Shown here: piece after piece, positions 1 through 10,500 of the stretch
Numbering within the stretch: the first letter of the stretch is position 1
Layout: every line of letters begins with the position of its first letter
Assembly: GCF_009856605.1 (NCBI RefSeq)
Contig: NZ_CP047242.1
Span: 4,718,001-4,782,000 of the forward strand
Length of the DNA: 64,000 nt
DNA from: Trichormus variabilis 0441
Lineage (GTDB): Bacteria; Cyanobacteriota; Cyanobacteriia; Cyanobacteriales; Nostocaceae
Direction: 5' to 3'
Made by a program: the position numbers and the translations under genes
The notes under the pieces: generated by a model
Database searches by the model: none
Seen by the model: the letters and a program-made list of their open reading frames with translations, nothing else
Told to the model about the DNA's origin: nothing

Positions 1-1133
1 GTCAGTATCACGAAAGTCGAGGAGAAACACACCGGAATGTGTGTTTAATTCCTACTTCCGCACACGGGACAAACCCAGCAAGTGCGGTGATGTGTGGGAT
101 GAAGGTTGTAGCTGTTGCCTGTGATGCCGGAGGTAATATTGATATTGATGACCTCAAAGCTAAGGCAGAAAAACACAGCCATGAACTGGCGGCGTTGATG
201 GTGACTTATCCCTCAACTCACGGAGTGTTTGAAGCGGGAATTCAAGAAATTTGTGCTGTGATTCATAGTCATGGTGGCCAAGTTTACATGGATGGGGCAA
301 ATATGAATGCCCAAGTGGGTATTTGTCGTCCAGGGGATATTGGCGCGGATGTTTGTCACTTGAACTTGCACAAAACTTTTTGTATTCCTCACGGTGGCGG
401 TGGCCCTGGTATGGGTCCAATTGGCGTTGCATCCCATCTTGTACGGTTTTTACCTGGACATCCGGTATTGGGGAGTGGGAAAAACCCGCAAAATATTGGT
501 GCTGTGGCTGCTGCGCCTTGGGGAAGTGCTAGTATTTTGGTGATTTCATGGATGTATATTGCCATGATGGGGGCGGATGGATTGACCCAAGCAACTAAGG
601 TGGCAATTCTCAACGCTAATTACATCGCTAAGAGATTGGAAACTTACTACCCTGTGTTGTACAAAGGGCAAAATGGCCTCGTTGCCCATGAGTGTATTTT
701 AGATTTGCGCGCCCTCAAGAAATCCGCCAACATCGAAATTGATGATATAGCCAAGCGTCTTATAGACTACGGTTTCCATGCCCCTACTGTCTCCTGGCCT
801 GTGACAGGTACAATCATGGTAGAACCCACAGAAAGCGAATCGCAAGCAGAATTAGACCGTTTCTGTGATGCCTTGATTGCCATCCGCCAAGAAATCGCCG
901 CCATTGAAGCAGGTAAGATGGATACCCACAATAATCTCTTAAAGAATGCACCCCATACGATTGAAAGTTTGATTGTTGGGGAATGGCTTCATCCTTATTC
1001 CCGTGAACAGGCGGCTTATCCCGTGTCTTGGACAAGGGAGTATAAATTCTGGCCCAGTGTGGGAAGAATTGATGCAGCTTTTGGGGACAGAAATTTCGTT
1101 TGTTCTTGCCTGCCAATGGAAGCTTATAACTAA
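1..1133 (+). CDS. gcvP: Glycine dehydrogenase (decarboxylating), P protein, C-terminal part
   Basis: The P protein of the glycine cleavage system decarboxylates glycine with PLP and passes the aminomethyl group to the lipoyl arm of GcvH. The open frame runs in from the left edge (first complete codon at position 3), so the 5' end lies outside the window; about 377 residues remain of a protein that usually has about 950-1000. The conserved [10 protein letters not shown] segment is at the start. The PLP-lysine motif [17 protein letters not shown] follows, with the Schiff-base lysine codon at 372-374. The end ([18 protein letters not shown]) is typical of intact GcvP. Identity is very secure. 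The next gene is about 500 bp downstream on the same strand, and no operon is evident. Confidence 0.97.
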
Positions 1134-1211
1134 TTCGTAATTAGGAAAAGGGAACTGGTATGAGATGTTGCTCAATTAACTTGGACGTTAGCCAAAAATA
1201 AAGTTCTTTTG

Positions 1212-1232
1212 GGGTGGGTAGGATACCCACCC
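1212..1232. repeat. Perfect hairpin downstream of gcvP
   Basis: Nine-base arms GGGTGGGTA and TACCCACCC flank a GGA loop, 79 bp after the gcvP stop. There is no U-tract, so it could be an intergenic palindrome or a weak gcvP terminator or mRNA-end stabiliser. Similar GGTGGG/CCCACC palindromes recur at 3206-3228 and 62084-62100. Confidence 0.6.
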
Positions 1233-1384
1233 TAATATATTGGCTAGTAATTTAACGTGAGTCTGCAACGGGGGAAAAGTTCCGGGAAGGGCAAAAGAAG
1301 CAAAGTGAAGCCGGGAGAAGAAGATACTTAAATTATTTTTAATTATTTTTTCGTGAAAAATCATATCGAAATATGCGCCTAACA

Positions 1385-1437
1385 CAACGCCAGTTGCTAC
1401 AACGGAGGGAACCTCTGCAACGCACTGGCTCCCCTAC
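1385..1437. repeat. Interspersed palindromic repeat, family R1, diverged copy
   Basis: This segment aligns by eye with 24911-24980, 57726-57795 and 62127-62180. Shared blocks are GCCAGT, GCTACAACGG, GCAACGC and CTGGCTC. It lies in the 508-bp gcvP-tldD gap, which holds no gene I can support. The rest of the gap is AT-rich, with a TATACCAATT motif near 1496. This copy lacks the outer AGACGCGA/TCGCGTCT stem of the two best copies. Confidence 0.55.
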
Positions 1438-1641
1438 AGAAACTTTATTTTTGTTTTATAAATAAGCTCTAAGATTAGTTTCTTTAACTATCAAAATATA
1501 CCAATTCCAATAGCCTTCAATTGCAAAGTAGGGAAACCTCCACCGCCTATATGCCACCTGCGGCTTTCACCGATTTGTTAGACTGTTGACACCAGGATTT
1601 TTCAGTCAAATCTCTGATAACGCCAGCAGACGAGGCTATTC

Positions 1642-3114
1642 ATGCTTACAAGTACCCTACTTCTCTCAAACCAACTCCCTAACCTGCAATATTCTTCTAC
1701 ACCAGAGCGATTCGATGAAACCTGGGAAGCCCCCTTGGCCACCCTCCTGGGTCTAGGAAGAGCAGCCGGTGCGGATTTTATTGAACTTTTCCTAGAGCGT
1801 CGCAACTATATCAGTAGTTTGGCAGAAGACGATACAATTACCAGTATTTCGCCCAGTCTAGCTACAGGTGCAGGAGTCAGAGTGTTTCGTGGCAAAGCAG
1901 ATTGCTATGTCAGCACCAACGATTTATCTTTCTCTGGCTTGAAAGCAGCCTTAGAAAAAGGTCTATCTATTCTAGGCTTACAATTACCAGCCCCTAACGC
2001 TTTTATCCCAGAAATTAACCTGGAATTACTCAGAGACTATGCCACCAAACGCGGCAAAGACGCTTGGCTGCCTCTGTGCAGTTCTATCCGTGAAATGGGA
2101 GAAATCCTACTTGATGGTACAGCCTACCTGAAGCAAAAAGCCAACCACATACAATCACGCCGTGCTAGTTATTTTCGGGATTGGCAAGAAGTATTAGTTG
2201 CAGCCAGTGATGGCACATTTGCCCGTGATATTCGCCTAACTCAATCGGTAGGATTTAACCTGCTGTGTGCTGATGGTGCGAACCGTGCTTCCATTGGTGA
2301 GCGTGCAGGTAATACCAGCGATGCTAACTTCTTGAGGACTTGGGATTATCAACAAGCTGCCGAGCAAATTTCGGAATCTGCGGGAAAAATGCTCTATGCA
2401 GATTATGTGGAATCAGGTACTTACCCCATCATCATGGCGAATCACTTTGGTGGTGTAATTTTCCATGAAGCTTGTGGGCATTTGCTAGAAACTACACAAA
2501 TAGAACGTAACACCACGCCTTTTGCTGATAAGAAAGGTGAGAAAATTGCCCATGAGAGCCTCACAGCTTGGGATGAAGGAAGAGCCGATAATGCTTTCGG
2601 GACAATTGACATGGATGACGAAGGTATGCCAGCCCAAAGAACCCTACTAATTGAAAAAGGTGTTTTGAAAAACTTCTTGGCAGATAGAACAGGCTCTTCC
2701 CGCACCGGACATCCGAGAACTGGTAGTGGCCGCCGTCAAAATTATACTTTTGCTGCGGCTAGCCGGATGCGTAATACTTACATCGCCACTGGTGACTACA
2801 CAGTTGAAGAATTATTTGCTTCTGTAGATAAAGGTATTTACTGCAAAAAGATGGGTGGCGGTAGTGTTGGCGCTACTGGTCAATTTAACTTTAGTGTTGA
2901 TGAAGCCTATTTAATTGAAAACGGTAAAATCACAAAGCCATTAAAAGGCGCAACTCTCATCGGCGAAGCAAAGGAAATTATGAATAAAATTTCCATGTGT
3001 TCCCAAGATTTGGAACTTGCGCCTGGGTTCTGTGGCTCCGTCAGTGGCAGTATTTACACCACTGTAGGACAACCACACATCAAAGTTGATTCCATCACAG
3101 TTGGTGGACGTTAA
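1642..3114 (+). CDS. tldD: TldD family metalloprotease
   Basis: TldD with TldE forms a cytosolic heterodimeric zinc protease. In other bacteria it trims unstructured peptides, matures modified peptides (microcin B17) and helps degrade CcdA. The 490-residue length fits the family. The zinc motif HEACGH (HExxxH) is at residues 275-280. The downstream [15 protein letters not shown] segment and the glycine-rich C-terminus ([15 protein letters not shown]) are typical. The start is an ATG with a GAGG ribosome site seven bases upstream. The partner gene tldE follows on the same strand, separated by about 316 bp, so separate promoters are likely. Confidence in family is high; the natural substrate in cyanobacteria is not shown by the sequence. 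Confidence 0.95.
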   Translation: MLTSTLLLSNQLPNLQYSSTPERFDETWEAPLATLLGLGRAAGADFIELFLERRNYISSLAEDDTITSISPSLATGAGVRVFRGKADCYVSTNDLSFSGLKAALEKGLSILGLQLPAPNAFIPEINLELLRDYATKRGKDAWLPLCSSIREMGEILLDGTAYLKQKANHIQSRRASYFRDWQEVLVAASDGTFARDIRLTQSVGFNLLCADGANRASIGERAGNTSDANFLRTWDYQQAAEQISESAGKMLYADYVESGTYPIIMANHFGGVIFHEACGHLLETTQIERNTTPFADKKGEKIAHESLTAWDEGRADNAFGTIDMDDEGMPAQRTLLIEKGVLKNFLADRTGSSRTGHPRTGSGRRQNYTFAAASRMRNTYIATGDYTVEELFASVDKGIYCKKMGGGSVGATGQFNFSVDEAYLIENGKITKPLKGATLIGEAKEIMNKISMCSQDLELAPGFCGSVSGSIYTTVGQPHIKVDSITVGGR

Positions 3115-3205
3115 TAATTTTAGATTTTAAATTTTGGATTTTGGGTTGTGAATGAGTAGGAGTTTAAAGCCAGTATCTGTAGGTCAATGTCCACCAAAAT
3201 TATTT

Positions 3206-3228
3206 TACGGTGGGCATTACCCACCGTA
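3206..3228. repeat. Palindrome between tldD and tldE
   Basis: Arms TACGGTGGG and CCCACCGTA flank a five-base loop. The 316-bp gap holds this palindrome and AT-rich sequence including a run of short AAATC/AAAATCC motifs; no gene is visible. A related TGGACATTGCCCAC segment occurs at 62084-62100, which suggests a dispersed repeat rather than a gene-specific signal. Confidence 0.5.
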
Positions 3229-3430
3229 CTAGCGTAGCAAGCTTAATGTATTGGGTTGAGTAATCATAAAATAGTTTTATTTGGTACTAGCTAGGTTTTT
3301 TAATTCCAATGTTTTTAGGCTGATGTGCTACTACATATATTTCTTAGGCGAAAAACGTAATTCATAATATCCAAAAATCCGAAATTTGATTTACTTGTCA
3401 AAATCCAAAATCTCAAATCAAAGATTGGCT

Positions 3431-4771
3431 ATGCCGAACATTAATGAAATCGCTACTTATGCCCAAGACAATGCTCAAAAGCTGGGCATCCAAAAATTCG
3501 ATATTTATGGCTCAACTGTAGATGAAACTAGTGTACAAGTTGACCAAGGTGAGCCAAAGCAAGTCAAAGCTTCAAATCGTTCTGGTGTAACTGTACGCGT
3601 CTGGAATGAAGACAATACCATAGGTATTACTAGCACCACAGATGTAGATCCCAAAGGGCTAGAATTAGCTTTAAAAACGGCTTATGAAGCTAGTTTTTTT
3701 GGTGTCAAAGAAAATGTTCCTGATTTTAGTCCAGAGGCTACTGTTCCTCTTGCTAATACGTTAAATGAGAAAGCGCCTCAAGCTCCTGTTTCGGAACTAA
3801 TAGAAAAATTGCTAGTGGCTGAAAAAGAACTGCTGGCTGCTCATCCGGCTATCAAAGGTGTACCTTACAACGGCTTGGCACAAAGAGATATTGATCGATT
3901 TTATCTCAATAGCCAAGGTGCTTTAAGAACTGAGTCTGTTTCTTTGTCATCAGTTTATCTGTACAGCAAAACTGAAGAGGAAGGGAAAAAACCACGCAGT
4001 GCCGGTGCTTACAGAATCAACCGTAGCTTAGAAAATTTGGATATCAATGGATGTATCCAAGAAACTGCTGAAAAAACTATTAGTCATCTCAATTACGACA
4101 AAATTAAAACTGGTAAGTATCGGGTGATTTTTTCACCGGAAGCCTTTTTAAGTTTGCTAGGGGCTTTTTCTAATTTATTTAATGCCCAAAATATTCTTGA
4201 TAAACAAAGCTTATCTACTCCCGATGATTTAGGCAAGCAAATTGCTTCGCCTTTATTATCGGTTTATGATGATGCTTTGCACCCTGCGAATATAGGTGCA
4301 GAAAGTTTTGATGGCGAAGGTACACCTACTCGTCAGATTAGACTAATAGAAAATGGGATTTTAACAGGATTTCTTCATAGTGCTGGGACGGCAAAAAGGT
4401 TGAATACTCAACCTACAGGTAATGCTAGTATTGGGGCGAAAGTTAGTGTTAGTCCTAACTTTTATCATGTGTTTGCTTCTGGGAATTCTGAGGAGAAATT
4501 TAGCTTAGAAACAGCAGACAATGTAATTTTGATAGATGATTTACACGCTTTGCACGCTGGTGTGAAATCTTTGCAAGGATCTTTTTCTCTGCCCTTTGAT
4601 GGTTGGTTAATTAACAAAGGTGTCAAAACAAGTATTGAATCAGCAACAGTTGCTGGTGATTTCTTAGAACTTTTGAAATCAATTATTTACGTAGAACCAG
4701 AAGTGGCTTTAACACCTGGTGGTGTGGCTCCGAAAATTTGGGTGGAGGAATTATCAATTACTGGTGAATAA
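3431..4771 (+). CDS. pmbA: TldE/PmbA family protease subunit
   Basis: This is the second subunit of the TldD/E protease. It has the TldD/PmbA fold but no HExxxH motif, as expected for TldE, which depends on TldD for the metal site. The protein is 446 residues when started at the ATG giving MPNINEIATYAQD. The open frame extends 15 codons upstream to 3386, but those residues (MIYLSKSKISN...) are encoded by the repetitive AAATCC-rich gap and look untranslated. Conserved segments include FDGEGTPTRQIRLIENGIL and, near the C-terminus, LTPGGVAPKIWVEELSITGE. It follows tldD on the same strand, which supports the pairing. Confidence 0.93.
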   Translation: MPNINEIATYAQDNAQKLGIQKFDIYGSTVDETSVQVDQGEPKQVKASNRSGVTVRVWNEDNTIGITSTTDVDPKGLELALKTAYEASFFGVKENVPDFSPEATVPLANTLNEKAPQAPVSELIEKLLVAEKELLAAHPAIKGVPYNGLAQRDIDRFYLNSQGALRTESVSLSSVYLYSKTEEEGKKPRSAGAYRINRSLENLDINGCIQETAEKTISHLNYDKIKTGKYRVIFSPEAFLSLLGAFSNLFNAQNILDKQSLSTPDDLGKQIASPLLSVYDDALHPANIGAESFDGEGTPTRQIRLIENGILTGFLHSAGTAKRLNTQPTGNASIGAKVSVSPNFYHVFASGNSEEKFSLETADNVILIDDLHALHAGVKSLQGSFSLPFDGWLINKGVKTSIESATVAGDFLELLKSIIYVEPEVALTPGGVAPKIWVEELSITGE

Positions 4772-4792
4772 ATTATGCCAAATTGACTGTTG

Positions 4793-4860
4793 GTAGGGTG
4801 CGTCGGTATGAATATTTTCTTGGTACAGCTAGTTTTTTTCGCAAGTAGCGCACCCTGCTG
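4793..4860 (+). repeat. MITE-like element, family M1, copy 1
   Basis: The left end GTAGGGTGCGTCGGT and the right end around AGCGCACCCTGC are imperfect terminal inverted repeats. The interior (GTATGAATATTTTCT, GGTACAG) matches the reverse complement of 57607-57671, so this is a dispersed family present twice in the window in opposite orientations. It has no coding capacity and lies 21 bp after the tldE stop. Confidence 0.7.
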
Positions 4861-4890
4861 GAATGAAATTAATAAAATAGGATATTAGAC

Positions 4891-4970
4891 GTAGGTTGGG
4901 TGGAGTGCAGCGCAACCCAACCCAACACATATCAGGGTGTTGGGTTACGCAAATCCTCCACCCAACCTAC
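4891..4970. repeat. MITE-like element, family M2, 15-bp perfect terminal inverted repeats
   Basis: The 80-bp unit begins GTAGGTTGGGTGGAG and ends with the exact reverse complement. The interior arms (GCGCAACCCAACC and GTGTTGGGTTACGC) also pair, so the unit can fold into one long hairpin. It is non-coding and lies between two convergent genes (tldE and hemJ). It could be transcribed as a hairpin that separates the two transcripts. Confidence 0.75.
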
Positions 4971-5019
4971 ATTTTTTTCTACATTTTAGGCTTGTCACGC
5001 CACTACTGGTACGGCAAGG

Positions 5020-5604
5020 CTAACTCTGTTCTTGAGGAATTTGTCCGATTTGGGCTGTGAGTTTTTCTTTATCCAATCGGCGCTTTTTAGCGTAAAGCTG
5101 AATTGTGACTGCCATAAAGATAATCAAGGCAAAAATTAGCCAAGCAGTGAGATCCGTAGGCAGATTATTCTTAAACACAGCCAGCATTACGATAACCACT
5201 AGCATCACTGTTGGTGCTTCGTTCAGCGCTCGTAACTGCTGACTACTCCAGCGACATTCATCGGCGGCTAACTTCTTCATTAACCGACCGCAGTAATGAT
5301 GATAACCAAGTAATAAAGCAACACACAGCAGCTTAAAGTGTAACCAACCCTGTTTTAAGACTTCTGGTTCCGTACTCACTAAACCGATCGCCATTGCTAC
5401 TGTCACCAACATTCCTGGTGTAGTGATAATGTTGTAGAGGCGCTTCTCCATAATTTGATACTGATTTTTCAGTATCGTCCGTGCTGGTTCTGGTTCCTGG
5501 TTAGCCTCCACATGATAGATGAATAACCTTACCAAGTAGAACAACCCAGCAAACCAAACCACAATCCCAATAATATGAAATGCTTTAAACCAGGAATATG
5601 CCAT
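5020..5604 (-). CDS. hemJ: HemJ-type protoporphyrinogen IX oxidase
   Basis: HemJ (UPF0093) oxidises protoporphyrinogen IX to protoporphyrin IX, the penultimate common step to haem and chlorophyll, in the membrane. The 194-residue protein opens with WFKAFHIIGIVVWFAGLFYLVRLFIY; the early histidine (residue 10) is the conserved haem-associated position in the family. Four to five hydrophobic spans follow, with LHFKLLCVALLLGYHHYCGRL in the middle and LRALNEAPTVMLV before the last helices. It convergently faces tldE across the M1 and M2 repeat elements. The family assignment is confident; most cyanobacteria use this enzyme instead of HemG or HemY. Confidence 0.92.
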   Translation of the reverse strand: MAYSWFKAFHIIGIVVWFAGLFYLVRLFIYHVEANQEPEPARTILKNQYQIMEKRLYNIITTPGMLVTVAMAIGLVSTEPEVLKQGWLHFKLLCVALLLGYHHYCGRLMKKLAADECRWSSQQLRALNEAPTVMLVVIVMLAVFKNNLPTDLTAWLIFALIIFMAVTIQLYAKKRRLDKEKLTAQIGQIPQEQS

Positions 5605-5728
5605 GAATGCAACCTGCCTTTATCTATCTGTTCTTGAATGATTGCAATTACCCTCATTATCAGGTTACGGCAAAACTCCATCCGACATGTTGGATAGATA
5701 AAGAACTTAGGAATGGAGAGAAGTCAAT

Positions 5729-5854
5729 AGGACTTACGCACCCAGATTTTCTGTTGAGACCTAGTCTAAGGGTGTAAGGGTTTTCAACATTTACCCCTAT
5801 ACCCCTATACCCTTCTCCAAACCCATGATCTTTCGTTTTCATGGGTAAGTCCTA
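5729..5854. repeat. MITE-like element, family M3, with 5-bp flanking duplication
   Basis: The 126-bp unit has TAGGACTTAC at the left and GTAAGTCCTA at the right, perfect 10-bp terminal inverted repeats. It is flanked on both sides by GTCAA (5724-5728 and 5855-5859), as expected for a target-site duplication. The interior contains GCACCCAGATTTTCTGTTGA and tracts of the CCCCTATA type. A diverged copy lies at 39556-39639 in the opposite orientation. It occupies most of the 318-bp hemJ-CNNM gap; nothing else is visible there. Confidence 0.8.
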
Positions 5855-5922
5855 GTCAATTCCAAATGCAAACACTCCTGGGGAGTGGGGATCGGTAAAT
5901 TTTATTCTCTGCTCCTTGCCTC

Positions 5923-7251
5923 CTAATCAGCTGTTTGCGTATCTGCTACCTTATTTGTCGTCGGTACGACTAGCACTTTGTCAACGCGGTTGCCATCCAT
6001 GTCCATGACCTCAATTCGCATACCTTGCCACTCAAAATGATCGGCGGCGGCGGGAATGCGGCCAAGATGGGTAATGACGAAACCACCAAGGGTTTGATAG
6101 CTACCCCGTTCTTCAAAGTCCCACTCCTCAAGATCAAACAGTTCAAAAAAGTCTTCCACGGCTAACATTCCATCGAGTAGCCAGGAACCATCCTCTCGTT
6201 GCACAGCTTGGGGTTCTTCTTCCCCATCAGCAGAAGGTACATCGCCAACAATTTCGCTCATGATGTCGTTAAGAGTGACTAATCCTTGAATTACGCCGTA
6301 TTCATCGACGACTAGCGCCATGTGAGTGATGGTTTGCTTAAATAACTCTAAAACTTTTAAGCCACGGGTGCTTTCGGGTACGAATACAGGCTGGCGCAAT
6401 CCCACTGTTAAATCTAGGGAATCGCCTCTAAGACTTCTGGCGAGTAAGTCGGTGACAGGAATGATTCCTAAGACGTTATCCAGTCCTCCCTGACATACGG
6501 GATAACGGGAGTAACCGTTTTCGCTCATTTTTTGGCGATTTTCTTCGGTTGTGTCTTCCAAATCTAACCAGACGATATCAGGACGGGGTGTCATAAAGGA
6601 ACTGACAGGGCGATCGCCTAGACGAAAAACTCGCTCTACCATATCCTGTTCTGCTTCCTCAAAGGTTCCCGCTTCCGTACCTTGTTCAATCAGGATTTTA
6701 ATTTCTTCTTCCGTGACTTGTGGTTCTAGAGAAGGCGTAATCCCCATAGTTCGCAGTACCATGTCCGTAGATGCACTCAACAAATGCACCGCCGGAGAAG
6801 CCAAAGTTGCCAAAGCACGCATAGGAATGGCAACAACAGCAGCAATACGTTCAGGACTGTTTAAGGCCAGACGCTTTGGCACTAGTTCACCAATAATCAG
6901 CGATAAGTAAGTAATAATCAAAACTACGATACCGAAGGAAACTGGCTCACTATAAGGTGATAAAAATGGCACGAGCCTGACGTAAACTGCTAGTCTGCTG
7001 GCAATTGTCGCTCCTCCAAAAGCACCTGTCAGGATACCAATGAGAGAAATACCTATTTGTACGGTAGAGAGGAAATTATTCGGTGATTCTGCCAATTTCA
7101 GTGCAGCTCTTGCCTTGGGATCTCCTTGATTCGCAAGTTGCTGTAGCCTTACCTTCCGTGCCGAGACGATCGCCATCTCGGACATGGAAAAAATGCCGTT
7201 AGCAATAATTAGTACCAAAATAATTAAAATTTCAACAGTTATGGAAGACAT
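5923..7251 (-). CDS. CNNM/HlyC-CorC family membrane protein (DUF21-CBS-CorC)
   Basis: This is a membrane protein of the CNNM/CorC family, usually linked to Mg2+ or Co2+ export and often annotated as hemolysin. Residues 1 to about 190 form the DUF21 transmembrane region, starting with ITVEILIILVLIIANGIFSMSEMAIVSARK. A CBS pair covers roughly 210-330 (PVSSFMTPRPDIVWLD; THMALVVDEYGVIQGLVTL). A C-terminal CorC_HlyC transporter-associated domain covers about 350-430 (DGMLAVEDFFELF; GGFVITHLGRIP). The 442-residue length is normal. It is divergent from mfd across a 285-bp gap. The substrate cannot be read from sequence. Confidence 0.92.
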   Translation of the reverse strand: MSSITVEILIILVLIIANGIFSMSEMAIVSARKVRLQQLANQGDPKARAALKLAESPNNFLSTVQIGISLIGILTGAFGGATIASRLAVYVRLVPFLSPYSEPVSFGIVVLIITYLSLIIGELVPKRLALNSPERIAAVVAIPMRALATLASPAVHLLSASTDMVLRTMGITPSLEPQVTEEEIKILIEQGTEAGTFEEAEQDMVERVFRLGDRPVSSFMTPRPDIVWLDLEDTTEENRQKMSENGYSRYPVCQGGLDNVLGIIPVTDLLARSLRGDSLDLTVGLRQPVFVPESTRGLKVLELFKQTITHMALVVDEYGVIQGLVTLNDIMSEIVGDVPSADGEEEPQAVQREDGSWLLDGMLAVEDFFELFDLEEWDFEERGSYQTLGGFVITHLGRIPAAADHFEWQGMRIEVMDMDGNRVDKVLVVPTTNKVADTQTAD

Positions 7252-7536
7252 GATGATGAATTGCCGCTATATAGAGCGAACTTAGCTCAATCCTTAGTAT
7301 CTAGTATTAAAGGTTTTCTCATAAACTCTTTAACTATACATAAAGTAGTAGGTTTTTTTTCAAGGAGACGGGAGTGGGGAGAGAATACCTTACTTAAGAA
7401 TCAGCATTTTTCATGGATTCCTGAATTTGTTGAGTATTATTCTTCCACAGAAATATTAAGAGGAGTGTTTAACACTTTTAAAATAGTTGACATAGGCTAC
7501 CTCTCTATTTTCTGTTCTGCAACGACTTCCTAACTT

Positions 7537-10500
7537 ATGGCTTTTTCTTCTATTGTGCGTGCCTTGGCGCGATCGCCACTCACCACTGAGTTACTTTCTA
7601 AGCTCAATCGCCAGCAAGATTTGCGATTAAATGGCATTCCCCGTCTGCCTAAGGGCTTGGTGGCTTCGGCTTTGGCACAAAATTCTGGCAATAATTTGTT
7701 TGTGGTTTGCGCCACTTTAGAAGAAGCTGGACGCGCTTACGCACAGTTGGAGGCGATGGGATGGCAAACAGTACATTTTTACCCCACTTCGGAAGCCTCT
7801 CCCTACGAACCATTTGACCCGGAAACGGAAATGACTTGGGGTCAGATGCAGGTGTTGGCTGATTTGGTTAAAAGTCAACCCTCCGGGTTCGGCAGTTCGC
7901 AATCGACGGTAACCGCCAAGACTGCGACTGCCTCACAGTCAACAGTCAACAGTCAACAGTCAACGGTCAATGGTCAACAAAATAAAATAGCTGTTGTGGC
8001 TACTGTTGGGGCGTTACAACCCCATTTACCACCACCAGATGCTTTTATTCCTTTTTGCCTGACTCTGAAGCGGGGGCTGGAATTTGATTTAGAGACCTTC
8101 AGTGAGAAGATTACCATTTTGGGCTATGAGCGTGTTCCCTTGGTGGAAACAGAAGGTCAGTGGAGTCGGCGGGGGGATATTGTGGATGTGTTTCCCGTTT
8201 CCTCAGAACTACCGGTACGGTTGGAATGGTTTGGGGATGAAATCGAGCAAATTCGGGAATTTGACCCCAATACTCAACGCTCGGCGCTTGACAAGATAAC
8301 AGAGATTGTGCTTACACCCACAAGCTTTACGCCTATTATCACTACAGCCCTGGAGGAGAGTGCTGAGTATCAAGTCCTAAGTGCTGATTCAGAAATTAAT
8401 TCTGCACTCATAGAAGGTAGTCGGCGGTTTTTGGGTTTAGCTTTTGAGCGACCTGCATCTGTTTTGGATTATTTACCGGAAAATACCTTAATTACAATTG
8501 ATGAGCCAGAACAGTGTCATGCTCATAGCGATCGCTGGGTGGAAAATGCAGAGGAACAATGGTCCCTGGGAACAGGAGAAACGGATCTGGGAAGTGTACA
8601 ATTACCCAAAATTCATCGGTCTTTTGAGGAATGTTTGGCTGATGCGACTCGATTTAAAACCTTATATTTATCGGAACTATCGGAAGAAAATAGCGGGGTG
8701 AATTTAGCTAGTCGGTCTGTGCCGGTAACACCCCATCAATTTGCTAAACTGGCAGACACATTAAGGCAAGAGCGCGATCGCAATTTCTCGATTTGGTTAA
8801 TCTCGGCTCAACCTTCCCGTTCTGTTTCTCTATTACAAGAACACGATTGTCCGGCGCAGTTTATCCCCAATCCCCGCGATTACCAAGCAATTGACAAGCT
8901 GCAAATCAACCACACCCCCGTAGCGTTGAAATATTCTGGTCTGGCGGAACTGGAGGGTTTTATTCTCCCTACCTATCGCCTAGCAGTCATCACCGACCGG
9001 GAATTTTATGGTCAACACTCCCTAGCTACACCGAATTTTGTCCGTAAGCGTCGTCAGGCGGCTTCTAAACAAGTTGACCCGAATAAGCTGCGTCCAGGGG
9101 ATTATGTCGTTCACAGGAGTCATGGAATTGGTAAGTTTGTCAAGCTGGAGAGTCTGACAATTAACGATGAAACCCGTGATTATATCGTTGTCCAGTATGC
9201 TGACGGTCTTTTAAGAGTAGCGGCTGATCAAGTGGGTGCTTTATCTCGGTTCCGCGCTACGGGAGATAAACCGCCAGAACTGCATAAGATGACGGGAAAA
9301 GCTTGGGACAATACCAAAAACCGCGTCCGCAAAGCGATTAAGAAATTAGCAGTAGACTTGCTGAAATTATATGCAGCGCGATCGCAACAACAAGGTTTCG
9401 CCTATCCCCAGGATATGCCTTGGCAAGAGGAAATGGAAGATTCTTTCCCCTACCAAGCCACAACCGACCAGCTAAAAGCCGTCCAAGATGTGAAACGGGA
9501 CATGGAAAGCGATCGCCCAATGGATCGCTTAGTTTGTGGTGATGTGGGTTTTGGGAAAACGGAAGTAGCGATTCGCGCCATCTTCAAAGCAGTGACCTCT
9601 GGTAAACAAGTCGCTTTACTTGCACCAACTACCATCCTCACCCAGCAACATTACCACACCATTAAAGAACGCTTTGCCCCTTACCCTGTGAACGTCGGCT
9701 TATTAAATCGTTTTCGCACAGCCGAAGAACGGCGGAACATTCAAAAGCGATTGGCGACTGGTGAGTTAGATATTGTGGTTGGGACACACCAGCTTTTAGG
9801 TAAAAGTGTCAACTTCAAAGATTTAGGACTGTTGGTCATAGATGAGGAACAACGCTTTGGGGTGAACCAGAAGGAGAAAATTAAGTCCTTGAAAACCCAA
9901 GTTGACGTATTGACTCTCTCCGCCACCCCCATTCCCCGCACCTTGTATATGTCTTTGTCTGGGATTCGGGAAATGAGCTTGATTACCACACCACCCCCTA
10001 CCAGACGACCAATTAAAACCCATCTTTCACCCAGAAACCCGGAAAGTGTCCGCAGTGCTATTCGTCAAGAACTTGACCGTGGCGGACAGGTATTTTATGT
10101 AGTTCCACGGGTCGATGGGATAGAAGAGATTACAGCCAATCTGCGGGAGATGGTTCCCGGAGCCAGATTTGCGATCGCTCACGGGCAAATGGATGAGAGC
10201 GAGTTAGAATCAACTATGCTCACCTTTAGTAATGGTGATGCAGATATTCTGGTATGTACCACAATTATTGAATCTGGGTTAGATATTCCCCGCGTCAACA
10301 CCATCTTAATTGAAGATGCTCACCGCTTTGGCTTATCCCAACTTTACCAGTTACGGGGAAGGGTAGGACGAGCAGGAATTCAAGCCCACGCCTGGCTATT
10401 TTACCCCAAACAACGAGAACTATCTGATGCCGCCCGGCAACGACTACGAGCAATTCAGGAATTTACTCAACTTGGTTCCGGCTATCAACTAGCCATGCGC

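Noticed and set aside
7261..7533. Ninety-residue plus-strand frame between the CNNM gene and mfd
   Set aside because: It fills the divergent promoter region, has no ribosome site, shows no recognisable domain, and starts and ends at the flanking genes; more likely a chance frame.
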